A DNA stretch of 15,150 bases from an uncultured Collinsella sp. (GTDB lineage: Bacteria; Actinomycetota; Coriobacteriia; Coriobacteriales; Coriobacteriaceae), in the NCBI GenBank assembly GCA_958428675.1, contig CAUAGV010000024.1:1-15150 (forward strand), written 5' to 3'. Shown one piece after another: positions 6,034 to 13,384 of the stretch (position 1 is its first letter; each line of letters begins with the position of its first letter). The notes beneath the pieces are model-generated. The model worked only from the letters and a program-made list of their open reading frames with translations. It was not told where the DNA came from and ran no database searches. The translations under genes were made by a program, and so were the position numbers.

Positions 6034-8796
6034 CTCGGCGCTCTTGAGGGCGCCGACCATGTCGATCTTGTTGAGGGTACGGTTGGTGGCGAGGTTGACG
6101 ATAAACGTAAAGCCAAAGGCCAGAAGCACGGATAGCACGTAGCTCAGCGGCTCGACCTCAACATCAAAATACAGCGACGGCATCTGCAAAATGTACGTAA
6201 AACTCTCGGCCAGCAAGCCGCCCAGCGGCACGCCCAGCGCAGCGCCGATCGCCGTGAGGATCAACGTCTCCTTGTTGACGTAGTGGTGCACCTCGCCACG
6301 GCGGAAGCCCAGCACCTTGATGGTCGCCAGCTCGCGTTCGCGCTCCGAAATATTCGTATTAGACAGCGTAAACACCACCACAAACGACAGGCACGCCGCC
6401 ATAAAGGTCACAAGCACCACGACCGAGTTGATGATGGTGAAGTTGGCCTCATAATTCTCCCAATGCTCGGCCGTACTCGAAATCGTAAGCCAACCGTCAC
6501 TCTTAAGATTCTTGCTAAACGCAATCTGGTCAGCCGACGAACCCTTAAGCAGCGCAAGGATGCCGTTGAGGCGCGCGCTTCGACCGAACGCGCGCTCATA
6601 GGTGCCCTGCGTCATGTAAAGCGTGTTGCCTAGATAGTTGAGCGAGATGTCGCTGACTTTGACCTTGGCAACATTGAGTGACGAATCCTGGACGTGAGCC
6701 GTGTCACCCGGCTTGATCCCCAGCACCAGCTGAGAGCTCTTGCTCAAATACACGTCTCCGTCACGCAGGGCGAGCGGTTCTTTGGACTCATCCTCCAGGC
6801 GCACGTAATCGCCCAAGTCACCCGTGCGGTCGTCGGGAATCACGATGAGCTGCACGGTCTCGCTCTTGCCGCCAAACGTAAAGGTGACGTTGTCGGTCAT
6901 AATCGGCAGGGTCGAGGTCACCGTCACGTTGGAATCATTGGCCGTGCTGCGCTCATCCAATGCCGCGCACGTCTGCGAAAAATCGTCGGGATTGGCGACC
7001 GCCAGCAAGTCATAGCGCGTGATATGCCCGTACTGTTTGGGCGAAAGCGCCACCGACGTGTCGCGAATTCCCATACCGCAAATCACGAGCGCCGTGCAGC
7101 CGGCGATACCGAAGATGGTCATAAAGGCGCGCTTTTTGTAGCGGAATAAGTTGCGTGCAGCGACCTTGTTCAAAAAGCTCATGCGGTGCCAGACAAAGCC
7201 GATGCGCTCGAGCAGAATGCGCGAGCCGGCGGGCGGAGCCTTGGGGCGCATGAGCGAGGCAGGGGTCTCGGCCATCTCGTGGCGGCAGGCGATAATCGTG
7301 GCTCCCACCACGCCCACGGCAAACAGCGCCACCGAAACGATCGAGGACACGATGTCGTACGAAAGTAGCATCTGGGGCAGCGAGTACATGTCGTCGAACA
7401 CCGTAAACAAGAACAGCGGCAGGCCCACAAAGCCGATGATGTTGCCGAGCACGCCACCGATCAGACACGCCCACAGCGAGTAGTCCACGTATTTGGACAG
7501 GATACGCCCGCGTGAATAGCCGAGTGCTTTGTACAGGCCAATAAGCGTGCGCTCCTCCTCGACCATGCGGGTGGCGGTGGTGAGGCTGATGAGCACGGCG
7601 ACGATAAAGAAGATGAACGGGAACACCGTGGCGATGGCCTCGATCGAAGAACTATCGCTCTCGACGCTCGAGTAGCTTGCGATATTGCCGCGGTCCTGGA
7701 TGTACCAGGTGCATTCGCCCAGGTCAGAGAGCTCGGCGCGGGCATCGGCAAACTGCTGGTCGGCGGCGGCGCGACGCTGGTCCAGGTCGGCTTGCGCCTG
7801 CGCACGCTCGTCGCTGCCCTCGGCCATGCGATTGATGTTGTCCTGCTCGATCCCAAAGACCATATTCGCCTGACGCTCAGCCGCGTCCAAGCTCGCCGGT
7901 GTGTCGACCGTCAGCTCCTGGGCGCGCGCCTTCTCACGCTCCTCGCGGATCTTCTCGATATTGCCCTTGACCTCATTGATCTTTGCTGAGTAGGCATCCG
8001 AATAGGAGTTGAGGCTCTTGGCTCCCTCGACGACCACGTGGACAGCGGAGTAGGAAGAAGATGTCGCGGCATCCTCGCTCACGGAGAACTTGTAGTCCGC
8101 AGTCGAAGCAGCGCGAAAGGCGTTGACTGTCGAGTCGGAGCTCACGTCGGTAGGATCGAGAACCTCGGCCGTGATGGTGTAGTCCCCATCGGCAAACTGG
8201 TCCTTGGCGCTTTGGTTCGACGAGCTCGCATCGTTGGCGGCAAAGCCCACCGTATCGCCGATTTTCTTGCCCGAAGCCTTCAAAAAACGTGAGGTCACTG
8301 CCACTTCGCCCGAAGTCTCGGGCAGCTCGCCGCGTACTAGCACCGGTTGGTCAATATTCTCTTTGGAGAGGCTCTGTACGACGACACGCTCGCGCGTTGT
8401 ACCCACGGCGGTATAGGCGGTCTCGGTATAGATGCCCTCGGCCGTCTCGACGCCATCGACCTCTTGGATCGCGGCAAGATCGTCATCGGTCAGACCATAG
8501 GTCGACTGCACGTTGATGTCATAGACATTCTGCTGGTCAAAATAGGCGTCGACCGAATCACACAGGTCCTCGCAGCCCGCCTTAAGGCCGCACATCACGC
8601 TCACGCCAAGCGCGGTGATCACAACGATAGACAAGAAGCGTTTGAGGCTGCCGCGAATCGTGCGGTAGATGCCACGGCGAAAAACCGTCGGCACCATATC
8701 GTTTGAGCTTTGGGCGGTGCGGTAGGTCGCAAAATCCTGCTCGCGCTCCGTGCTCTGTGCGTCGCGGCGCTGGCTGTTTTGGCGGTCCTGGTCCAT
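6031..8796 (-). CDS. ABC transporter permease, FtsX/MacB type
   Basis: The product of about 921 residues is the membrane subunit of an exporter in the lipoprotein/antibiotic-efflux class. A basic N-terminus leads to a first membrane helix (FLSIVVITALGVSVMCGL), then a large external domain. That domain includes a charged helical, probably coiled-coil stretch (KINEVKGNIEKIREEREKAR onward, then ERAQAQADLDQRRAAADQQF). Three helices of the first FtsX domain follow (starting IATVFPFIFFIVAVLISL, then the cytoplasmic GLYKALGYSRGRILSKY loop). A second external domain and a second FtsX domain close the chain, with its TIKVLGFRRGEV loop. ATG 8796 is preferred: it lies 5 bases past the ATPase stop and has GAGTGG upstream. 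A GTG at 8808 that overlaps the ATPase gene would add four residues. The exported compound is unknown. Confidence 0.9.
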   Translation of the reverse strand: MDQDRQNSQRRDAQSTEREQDFATYRTAQSSNDMVPTVFRRGIYRTIRGSLKRFLSIVVITALGVSVMCGLKAGCEDLCDSVDAYFDQQNVYDINVQSTYGLTDDDLAAIQEVDGVETAEGIYTETAYTAVGTTRERVVVQSLSKENIDQPVLVRGELPETSGEVAVTSRFLKASGKKIGDTVGFAANDASSSNQSAKDQFADGDYTITAEVLDPTDVSSDSTVNAFRAASTADYKFSVSEDAATSSSYSAVHVVVEGAKSLNSYSDAYSAKINEVKGNIEKIREEREKARAQELTVDTPASLDAAERQANMVFGIEQDNINRMAEGSDERAQAQADLDQRRAAADQQFADARAELSDLGECTWYIQDRGNIASYSSVESDSSSIEAIATVFPFIFFIVAVLISLTTATRMVEEERTLIGLYKALGYSRGRILSKYVDYSLWACLIGGVLGNIIGFVGLPLFLFTVFDDMYSLPQMLLSYDIVSSIVSVALFAVGVVGATIIACRHEMAETPASLMRPKAPPAGSRILLERIGFVWHRMSFLNKVAARNLFRYKKRAFMTIFGIAGCTALVICGMGIRDTSVALSPKQYGHITRYDLLAVANPDDFSQTCAALDERSTANDSNVTVTSTLPIMTDNVTFTFGGKSETVQLIVIPDDRTGDLGDYVRLEDESKEPLALRDGDVYLSKSSQLVLGIKPGDTAHVQDSSLNVAKVKVSDISLNYLGNTLYMTQGTYERAFGRSARLNGILALLKGSSADQIAFSKNLKSDGWLTISSTAEHWENYEANFTIINSVVVLVTFMAACLSFVVVFTLSNTNISERERELATIKVLGFRRGEVHHYVNKETLILTAIGAALGVPLGGLLAESFTYILQMPSLYFDVEVEPLSYVLSVLLAFGFTFIVNLATNRTLNKIDMVGALKSAE

Positions 8797-8801
8797 GGGC
8801 G

Positions 8802-9503
8802 CTACCACTCGATCGTCTCGATGGGCACGGGATTTTGCTGGACCGTCTCGCTCTCCACGCGACCGCTCTTAAAGCGAATCAGGCGATCGGCCATGGGCGC
8901 CAGCGCAGAGTTGTGGGTGATGATAATGACCGTAATGCCCTGCTTGCGGCAAGTGTCCTGTAGCAGCTGCAAGATCTGCTTGCCGGTTTTGTAGTCGAGT
9001 GCACCCGTAGGCTCGTCGCACAAAAGCAGCTTGGGGTTCTTGGCCAGCGCGCGGGCGATGGACACGCGCTGCTGCTCGCCGCCCGAAAGCTGCGCCGGAA
9101 AGTTGCCCAGGCGCTCGCCCAGGCCAACCTGACGAAGCGTTTGCTCGGCATCGAGCGAATCGGGGCAGATCTGCGCCGCGAGCTCGACGTTCTCAAGCGC
9201 CGTCAGGTTAGGAACCAGATTGTAGAACTGGAAGACAAAGCCGACGTCGGCGCGGCGGTATTCCACAAGCTGTGCCTCGTTGGCAGCGCTCACGTCACGC
9301 CCGTCCACCGTCACGGTGCCGGAAGTTGCCGTGTCCATGCCGCCCAAGATGTTGAGCGCCGTGGTTTTACCGGCGCCCGAAGCGCCCAGGATAATGGCGA
9401 GCTCGCCACGCTCAACGGTAAAGCTCGCGCCGTCGAGCGCGTGAATGCGGGCATCGCCCTCGCCGTATGCTTTGATGACGTCTTTGAATTCGATATAGGC
9501 CAT
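8802..9503 (-). CDS. ABC transporter ATPase, MacB/LolD type
   Basis: The 233-residue product is a complete ATPase subunit. It shows Walker A GASGAGKTT (40-48), the Q-loop FVFQFYNLVPNLTALENV, the signature LSGGEQQR, Walker B LLLCDEPTGALD and the switch His in IIIITHN. The pattern of Q-loop and EPTGALD is that of ATPases paired with FtsX-type permeases. The stop codon is next to the permease start, so the two are one operon and should form one exporter. ATG 9503 has GGGA about 9-12 bases upstream. The C-terminal end (about residues 215-233) extends past the family core with no clear motif. Confidence 0.93.
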   Translation of the reverse strand: MAYIEFKDVIKAYGEGDARIHALDGASFTVERGELAIILGASGAGKTTALNILGGMDTATSGTVTVDGRDVSAANEAQLVEYRRADVGFVFQFYNLVPNLTALENVELAAQICPDSLDAEQTLRQVGLGERLGNFPAQLSGGEQQRVSIARALAKNPKLLLCDEPTGALDYKTGKQILQLLQDTCRKQGITVIIITHNSALAPMADRLIRFKSGRVESETVQQNPVPIETIEW

Positions 9504-9518
9504 CGATTAATTCCCATC

Positions 9519-9560
9519 TGGTCGGATAACTCTTTAGTATTACCCATTTCCCACCGACCA
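9519..9560 (-). promoter_or_regulatory. Promoter/operator region of the ABC operon
   Basis: TGGTCGG (9519-9525) and CCGACCA (9554-9560) are perfect 7-bp inverted repeats 28 bases apart. Between them, read on the minus strand, lies TAATAC, with TTTTTG 16 bases upstream as a possible -35. The -35 would fall in the adjoining family C repeat. A repressor bound at both half-sites would bracket the promoter. Confidence 0.35.
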
Positions 9561-9593
9561 AAAAGGGACAGGTTTATTTTGGCAGGTTTTATA
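9558..9593 (+). repeat. Repeat family C, copy 2 (one arm incomplete)
   Basis: This stretch reads CCAAAAAGGGACAGGTTTAT then TTTGGCAGGTTTTAT and matches copy 1 in reverse orientation. The left arm stops at CCAAAA instead of running on to AACCTGCC. It can still form a CCAAAA/TTTTGG hairpin followed by CAGGTTTTAT, and it lies in the divergent gap between the ABC operon and the GyrI-like gene. Confidence 0.8.
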
Positions 9594-9704
9594 TGGGGGA
9601 ATGGCGGCTATAGATGAGGCGCCGGGGAGGCCGAGAAATCATCGACGGGGTCAGGCCGACCACCAAACACAACGCACGCATCTCAATCTATCAGCCAAAT
9701 CATT

Positions 9705-9718
9705 CGAACAGCTGTTCG
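9705..9718 (+). promoter_or_regulatory. LexA-type SOS box
   Basis: CGAACAGCTGTTCG is a perfect 14-bp palindrome. It fits the Gram-positive LexA site CGAAC-N4-GTTCG used in Bacillus and Actinobacteria. It overlaps the expected -35 region of the -10 candidates at 9723-9728 and 9728-9733 (both TATGAT), a repressing position. Confidence 0.75.
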
Positions 9719-9722
9719 TTTC

Positions 9723-9733
9723 TATGATATGAT
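9723..9733 (+). promoter_or_regulatory. -10 box of the GyrI-like gene
   Basis: Two overlapping TATGAT hexamers (9723-9728 and 9728-9733) follow the SOS box. The second gives a 17-base spacer when the -35 is set at the left half of the LexA site. Confidence 0.45.
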
Positions 9734-9774
9734 TCAACTATCTAAGCAGGCCAATACGCAGAAAGGCGGCCAAC

Positions 9775-10413
9775 ATGGCGTTCGACTTTAAGAAGGAATG
9801 CAAGGAGCTCTACAAACCTGCAAGCAAGCCGAGCATCGTAACAGTCCCGCCTATGAGCTACGTTGCCGTTCGCGGAAAGGGCGACCCAAATACCGAAGGT
9901 GGCGAGTATCAAAACGCCCTGCCGCTACTTTACGGCATCGCCTATACCGTCAAGATGTCGAAGAAAGGCTCAAGGAATATCGAGGGCTATTTCGACTTTG
10001 TGGTACCGCCGCTCGAGGGTTTCTGGTGGCAAGAGTCCCCGAGCGGCGACATCGATTATGTACACAAGGACAATTTCAACTTTATCTCGTGCATCCGCCT
10101 GCCTGATTTCGTCACCCGAGATGACTTTGACTGGGCAGTCGCGGAAGCCACGACCAAAAAGAAACTGGACTTTTCCGCCGTCGAACTGCTTAAAGTTGAC
10201 GAGGGTCTCTGCGTTCAATGCATGCACACCGGGCCCTACGACAACGAACCGGCGACCGTAGACGCTATGCATGAATACACGACCGAGCTGGGCTATGTTC
10301 CCGACTTCTCAGACACCCGTTTACATCACGAAATCTATCTCTCCGATCCACGCAAATGCGCACCGGAGAAACTTAAGACCGTGGTTCGTCATCCTATCAA
10401 GCGCGCTGAATAG
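9775..10413 (+). CDS. GyrI-like small-molecule-binding protein, probably SOS-regulated
   Basis: The 212-residue soluble product matches stand-alone GyrI-like domain proteins of Gram-positives: it opens FDFKKECKELYKPASKPSIV and carries IAYTVKMSKKG, IEGYFDFVVPPLEGFWW and QCMHTGPYDNEPATVDAMH. Such domains bind aromatic or planar compounds. E. coli SbmC/GyrI protects gyrase from inhibitors, and some stand-alone family members have been shown to hydrolyse cyclopropane-type DNA-alkylating natural products. Whether this one binds, sequesters or hydrolyses a toxin cannot be read from sequence. The conserved aromatic cluster (FWW) and Glu/His residues fit a ligand pocket. ATG 9775 has AAAGGCGG 7-14 bases upstream. 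It is a single-gene unit with its own promoter and LexA box, and a hairpin follows its stop. Confidence 0.85.
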   Translation: MAFDFKKECKELYKPASKPSIVTVPPMSYVAVRGKGDPNTEGGEYQNALPLLYGIAYTVKMSKKGSRNIEGYFDFVVPPLEGFWWQESPSGDIDYVHKDNFNFISCIRLPDFVTRDDFDWAVAEATTKKKLDFSAVELLKVDEGLCVQCMHTGPYDNEPATVDAMHEYTTELGYVPDFSDTRLHHEIYLSDPRKCAPEKLKTVVRHPIKRAE

Positions 10414-10443
10414 CGTGGGGCGTCATTTCACGCGCTAGGTTTT
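10411..10443 (+). terminator. Terminator of the GyrI-like gene
   Basis: TAGCGTG (10411-10417, including the stop codon) pairs with CACGCGCTA (10429-10437), leaving a two-base bulge. GGTTTT follows. Confidence 0.5.
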
Positions 10444-10486
10444 AAGCCAGCCAACCAGCCGCCTCCTAGACCGTCCGGTAATTATC

Positions 10487-10513
10487 TTGACGCGGCCCGT
10501 CGCATCTTATAAG
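10487..10513 (+). promoter_or_regulatory. Promoter of the ClC gene
   Basis: TTGACG (10487-10492) and TATAAG (10508-10513) are good hexamers separated by 15 bases, shorter than the usual 17. Transcription would start near 10520 and give a leader of about 64 bases. Confidence 0.5.
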
Positions 10514-10526
10514 TTTGTTTTGCTAA

Positions 10527-10568
10527 AGCTGGAAAGCCTCTCAACGATGCGCAACTCCAGCTCTTTTT
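10527..10568 (+). terminator. Leader hairpin with T-run before the ClC gene
   Basis: AGCTGGA (10527-10533) pairs with TCCAGCT (10556-10562), and CTTTTT follows at once. This has terminator form but lies inside the predicted ClC leader, directly ahead of its ribosome site, so it may be an attenuator. It could instead be a backup terminator for the upstream gene. Confidence 0.5.
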
Positions 10569-10583
10569 CTATCAAGAGAGCAA

Positions 10584-11834
10584 GTGTCGGAAAGCAAAAT
10601 GTCAGAAAGCAGCGCTTCGAGCAGAATCAAACGCCTGGTCAACACCTATAGCGGTCTCGTGCTCATGGGCGCCGTCGGAATCCCTATCGGCGTTATCGTT
10701 GGCGCCATCTGTGCCCTTTTTGGTCGTGTGCTCCTGGCAATTGGCGCCTTCCGTAACGAGCACATCGTACTGCTCCTTCCCTTCCTCGCCCTCATGGGCT
10801 TGGCCATCGTATTTGCCTACCTCACCTGGGGCAAAGGCACCGATCGGGGCATGAGCTTAGTATTCGACGTAGGTCACGGACGCGAGGACGCCATCTCCCC
10901 GCGTCTGGTGCCGCTCATTATGCTGAGCACGTGGGCCACGCATCTTTTTGGCGGCAGCGCGGGACGAGAAGGCGTAGCCGTGCAGATCGGCGCAACCGTC
11001 TCGCATTGGATCGGCCGACGCCTGCCTTTCCGCGACCCCGGCAACACGTTTTTGCTCATTGGTATGGCCGCCGGCTTTGCCGGACTCTTTCGAACGCCGC
11101 TCGCCGCTACGGTCTTTGCTGTCGAGGTGCTGGTCGCCGGACGCATGGAATACCGCGCGCTGTTTCCCGCGCTTACGGCTTCACTTGCCGCAAGCATGAC
11201 CTCCGGCGCTCTGGGACTCGAGAAGTTCGAGGTCGCCGTTACCGCCTCGTATGCGCTCGACCTCCCCGGTCTTGGACGGCTGGCGTTGTTGGGTATCGCG
11301 TTTGGTATGGTAGGTGGAGCTTTTGCCTGGTGCCTTGCCCATGCCAAGACCCTTGCAGCGCGGCTGCTCCCCAGCCCTTACATACGCGTTGCCGTTATGG
11401 GCCTTGCGCTGTCGGCGATTCTGTTCGCGCTGTGGCAGGGGCGATACTGCGGCCTTGGCACCAACCTGATATCCGCGGCACTGGGTGACAACGGCGAGGC
11501 GTCGATCATGCCTTGGGACTGGGCGCTCAAATTCGTACTCACCATCGCCACGCTTGCCGCAGGATATCAGGGTGGCGAGGTGACGCCGCTGTTCTCCATC
11601 GGAGCCAGCCTGGGTGTCGTACTCGCCGGGATTCTCGGCATGCCCGTCGAGCTCTGCGCCGCGCTGGGCTACGCCGCCGTTTTTGGCAGCGCCACCAATA
11701 CGCTGCTCGCGCCGATCCTCATTGGCTGCGAGGTCTTCGGTTTCGGTAATCTGCCGATGTTCTTCATCGTCTGCGTTGTGGCTTATCTGTTCAACATGGA
11801 CAAATCGATCTACGCCCTGCAGGAGCGGGCGTAG
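10584..11834 (+). CDS. ClC-family anion transporter, probable fluoride/proton antiporter
   Basis: The 416-residue product has about ten hydrophobic segments of the ClC fold. The gating-glutamate motif reads GGSAGREGVAVQ (Glu129), with Val where chloride-type ClC proteins have Pro. Later motifs are YCGLGTNLI, GGEVTPLFSIGASLG (330-344) and FGSATNTLLAP. GREG followed by Thr or Val together with GGEVTPLF characterises the CLC-F branch, which exports fluoride in exchange for protons; chloride transport is the alternative. No crcB-type fluoride riboswitch is seen upstream. The start is uncertain: GTG 10584 follows GAGAG, while ATG 10599, five codons later, follows GGAAAG. The two starts lie in a 12-base near-repeat (10585-10596 and 10600-10611), so the N-terminus reads MSESKMSESS. 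Confidence 0.87.
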   Translation: MSESKMSESSASSRIKRLVNTYSGLVLMGAVGIPIGVIVGAICALFGRVLLAIGAFRNEHIVLLLPFLALMGLAIVFAYLTWGKGTDRGMSLVFDVGHGREDAISPRLVPLIMLSTWATHLFGGSAGREGVAVQIGATVSHWIGRRLPFRDPGNTFLLIGMAAGFAGLFRTPLAATVFAVEVLVAGRMEYRALFPALTASLAASMTSGALGLEKFEVAVTASYALDLPGLGRLALLGIAFGMVGGAFAWCLAHAKTLAARLLPSPYIRVAVMGLALSAILFALWQGRYCGLGTNLISAALGDNGEASIMPWDWALKFVLTIATLAAGYQGGEVTPLFSIGASLGVVLAGILGMPVELCAALGYAAVFGSATNTLLAPILIGCEVFGFGNLPMFFIVCVVAYLFNMDKSIYALQERA

Positions 11835-11853
11835 GAAGCCGCCCGGCAGATAC

Positions 11854-11934
11854 ACCGGGGCGCAGTTTCCGCTAGGCCCTCCAAGGGGAAAGCTCATCCC
11901 ATTCCGAGGCGTCAAACCGGGACACAGTTTCCGC
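11854..11934. repeat. 19-bp direct repeat pair between convergent genes
   Basis: ACCGGGGCGCAGTTTCCGC (11854-11872) recurs at 11916-11934 as ACCGGGACACAGTTTCCGC, two changes in 19. The intervening 43 bases include a small CCCT/AGGG hairpin. It lies between the ends of the ClC and kinase genes, with no coding sign. It may be part of a larger dispersed repeat. Confidence 0.7.
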
Positions 11935-11964
11935 CCACAGCCTCCTCCGTCGACGTTTCTCCAG

Positions 11965-12007
11965 ATAAAACCTGCCAAAACAAACCTGTCCCTTTTTGCA
12001 GGTTTTA
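11965..12007 (-). terminator. Repeat family C, copy 3: terminator of the kinase gene
   Basis: AAAACCTGCCAAAA (11967-11980) pairs with TTTTTGCAGGTTTT (11993-12006) apart from one lost G. Read on the minus strand, the hairpin ends in GGTTTTATC. The kinase stop codon (12005-12007) lies in its first arm, the same arrangement as the permease gene. Confidence 0.75.
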
Positions 12008-13384
12008 GAGGCGGACGGTGAAGGTGATCTGATGATCGTGGCCGGATACGGTGGCGGATCCGCCATGGGCTTCGGCGATGGCGCGCACGACGGACAGCCC
12101 CACGCCCGAGCCACCTGTCTTGGAGCTGCGCGACACGTCCGCACGATAGAAGCGGTCGAACAGCCGGTCCAGGTCGCCCTCGGGCAGCTCATCAACAGCA
12201 TTCGATACGACAAGCTCGGCCGAGCCTTTGCCCGCACCGCGCGAAACGGCACGCAGGCTCAGCTCGATCACGCTGTCCTCGCTTGCGTAGCGTGTGGCGT
12301 TGTCCAGCAGCAGCTCAACAACCTGCGCCACTGCCGCGGCATCGGCATGGGCCCGCACACCGCTCGCGATCGACGTCGACAGCCGCTTTCCGCGCGAAAC
12401 CGCCACCGATTCAAATGGCGTCGCAGCCGTGTCCACGGCCTCCGAAAGATCAATCGTCGCCATAGTAAAGCCGGCCGAACCCTCGTCCATACGCGCCAGG
12501 AACACCAGACGCTCCGTGAGCGCCGTCAGCCGCGCGACCTGCTCGTGAATGCTCTGCGTCCACTCGCTCTCGCCGCTCTCGATCTCTTGGACCTCGTTGG
12601 CGGCGTCAATCACGGCCAGCGGCGTTTTGATCTCGTGGCTTGCATCGGTAATGAAGCGCTTCTGTTTGCTATAACTCTCGACCATCGGCCGAATCACCGC
12701 ACCCGAGGCGACCGTTACAATTGCCAGCACCGCCAGCCAGCCAATGCAGCTGATTGCCACACTCGCGCTCAAAAACGAATGGAAACTTGCAAGCTCGCGC
12801 GAACAGTCCACGAACACATAGGTTGTCTTGTCGCCCTGAACCGTAGCCGTATAACGGTAGTTGCCAGAAAAGCCCGAAGTCCAACCCTTGGAATATAGTC
12901 CTGCAGCGATGCGGGCGGCACGCTTGGCACCTACCGCGGCAATGCGGGCCGTGTTGACATCGGTCACCTGCCCGCCGGCAATCGACACCGTAAAGTAGCG
13001 CGTGTCGAAGGGAGACTCCGCCGTCATGCCTTCAAAATGCACATCGCGAACGGCCGCCCGGTTACCGGTAGCAACCTTGCCGGCAACCGCATCCTGACCG
13101 GGACCGGTCTTAGGCTCGTCCTCCCCATCAATGCCATCCTTGCCTGCCAGGATATAGTCCAGTCGTGCATCGGCCATCTTGCAAACATGCGAATAATTGA
13201 CAATGTTGATGCCAGCGATGATGAGCGTGAGCACCACGGTCACAGCGCCCATGGCAACGAGGATGAACTTACGACGCAGGCGACGGCCCATTGCACTGGC
13301 AGCATCGGCGCGCTCCGGATTACCCGAGCCCACACCCATGCCGAGCTTCGCCGCCATGCGCTTGCACCACGTGCGCACGCTCAC
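12005..13384 (-). CDS. Sensor histidine kinase of a two-component system
   Basis: With the GTG start at 13384 the product has 459 residues. It shows a basic N-terminus, a first membrane helix (about 39-62), an external sensor domain of about 130 residues and a second helix (about 194-221). The dimerisation/phosphoacceptor box follows, ASHEIKTPLAVI with His240, then the N-box LLLDNATRYA (about 318-327) and the G-box GGSGVGLSVV (394-403). No clear HAMP domain is visible between helix 2 and the His box. The GTG overlaps the regulator stop as GTGA and has AGGAAGGAG 7 bases upstream, so translation is coupled. The open frame runs upstream to 13537 but lacks a ribosome site there. A later ATG at 13291 would shorten the cytoplasmic N-terminus. 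The signal is unknown. Confidence 0.92.
   Translation of the reverse strand: MSVRTWCKRMAAKLGMGVGSGNPERADAASAMGRRLRRKFILVAMGAVTVVLTLIIAGINIVNYSHVCKMADARLDYILAGKDGIDGEDEPKTGPGQDAVAGKVATGNRAAVRDVHFEGMTAESPFDTRYFTVSIAGGQVTDVNTARIAAVGAKRAARIAAGLYSKGWTSGFSGNYRYTATVQGDKTTYVFVDCSRELASFHSFLSASVAISCIGWLAVLAIVTVASGAVIRPMVESYSKQKRFITDASHEIKTPLAVIDAANEVQEIESGESEWTQSIHEQVARLTALTERLVFLARMDEGSAGFTMATIDLSEAVDTAATPFESVAVSRGKRLSTSIASGVRAHADAAAVAQVVELLLDNATRYASEDSVIELSLRAVSRGAGKGSAELVVSNAVDELPEGDLDRLFDRFYRADVSRSSKTGGSGVGLSVVRAIAEAHGGSATVSGHDHQITFTVRL

Noticed and set aside
10414..10583. Fluoride (crcB) riboswitch before the ClC gene
   Set aside because: The conserved GATGG...TTCGCC and CTGATGACTCC blocks are not present.
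11996..12898. 300-codon plus-strand frame opposite the kinase gene
   Set aside because: The minus strand carries all kinase motifs in order. This frame is rich in Arg and His, as expected for a shadow.
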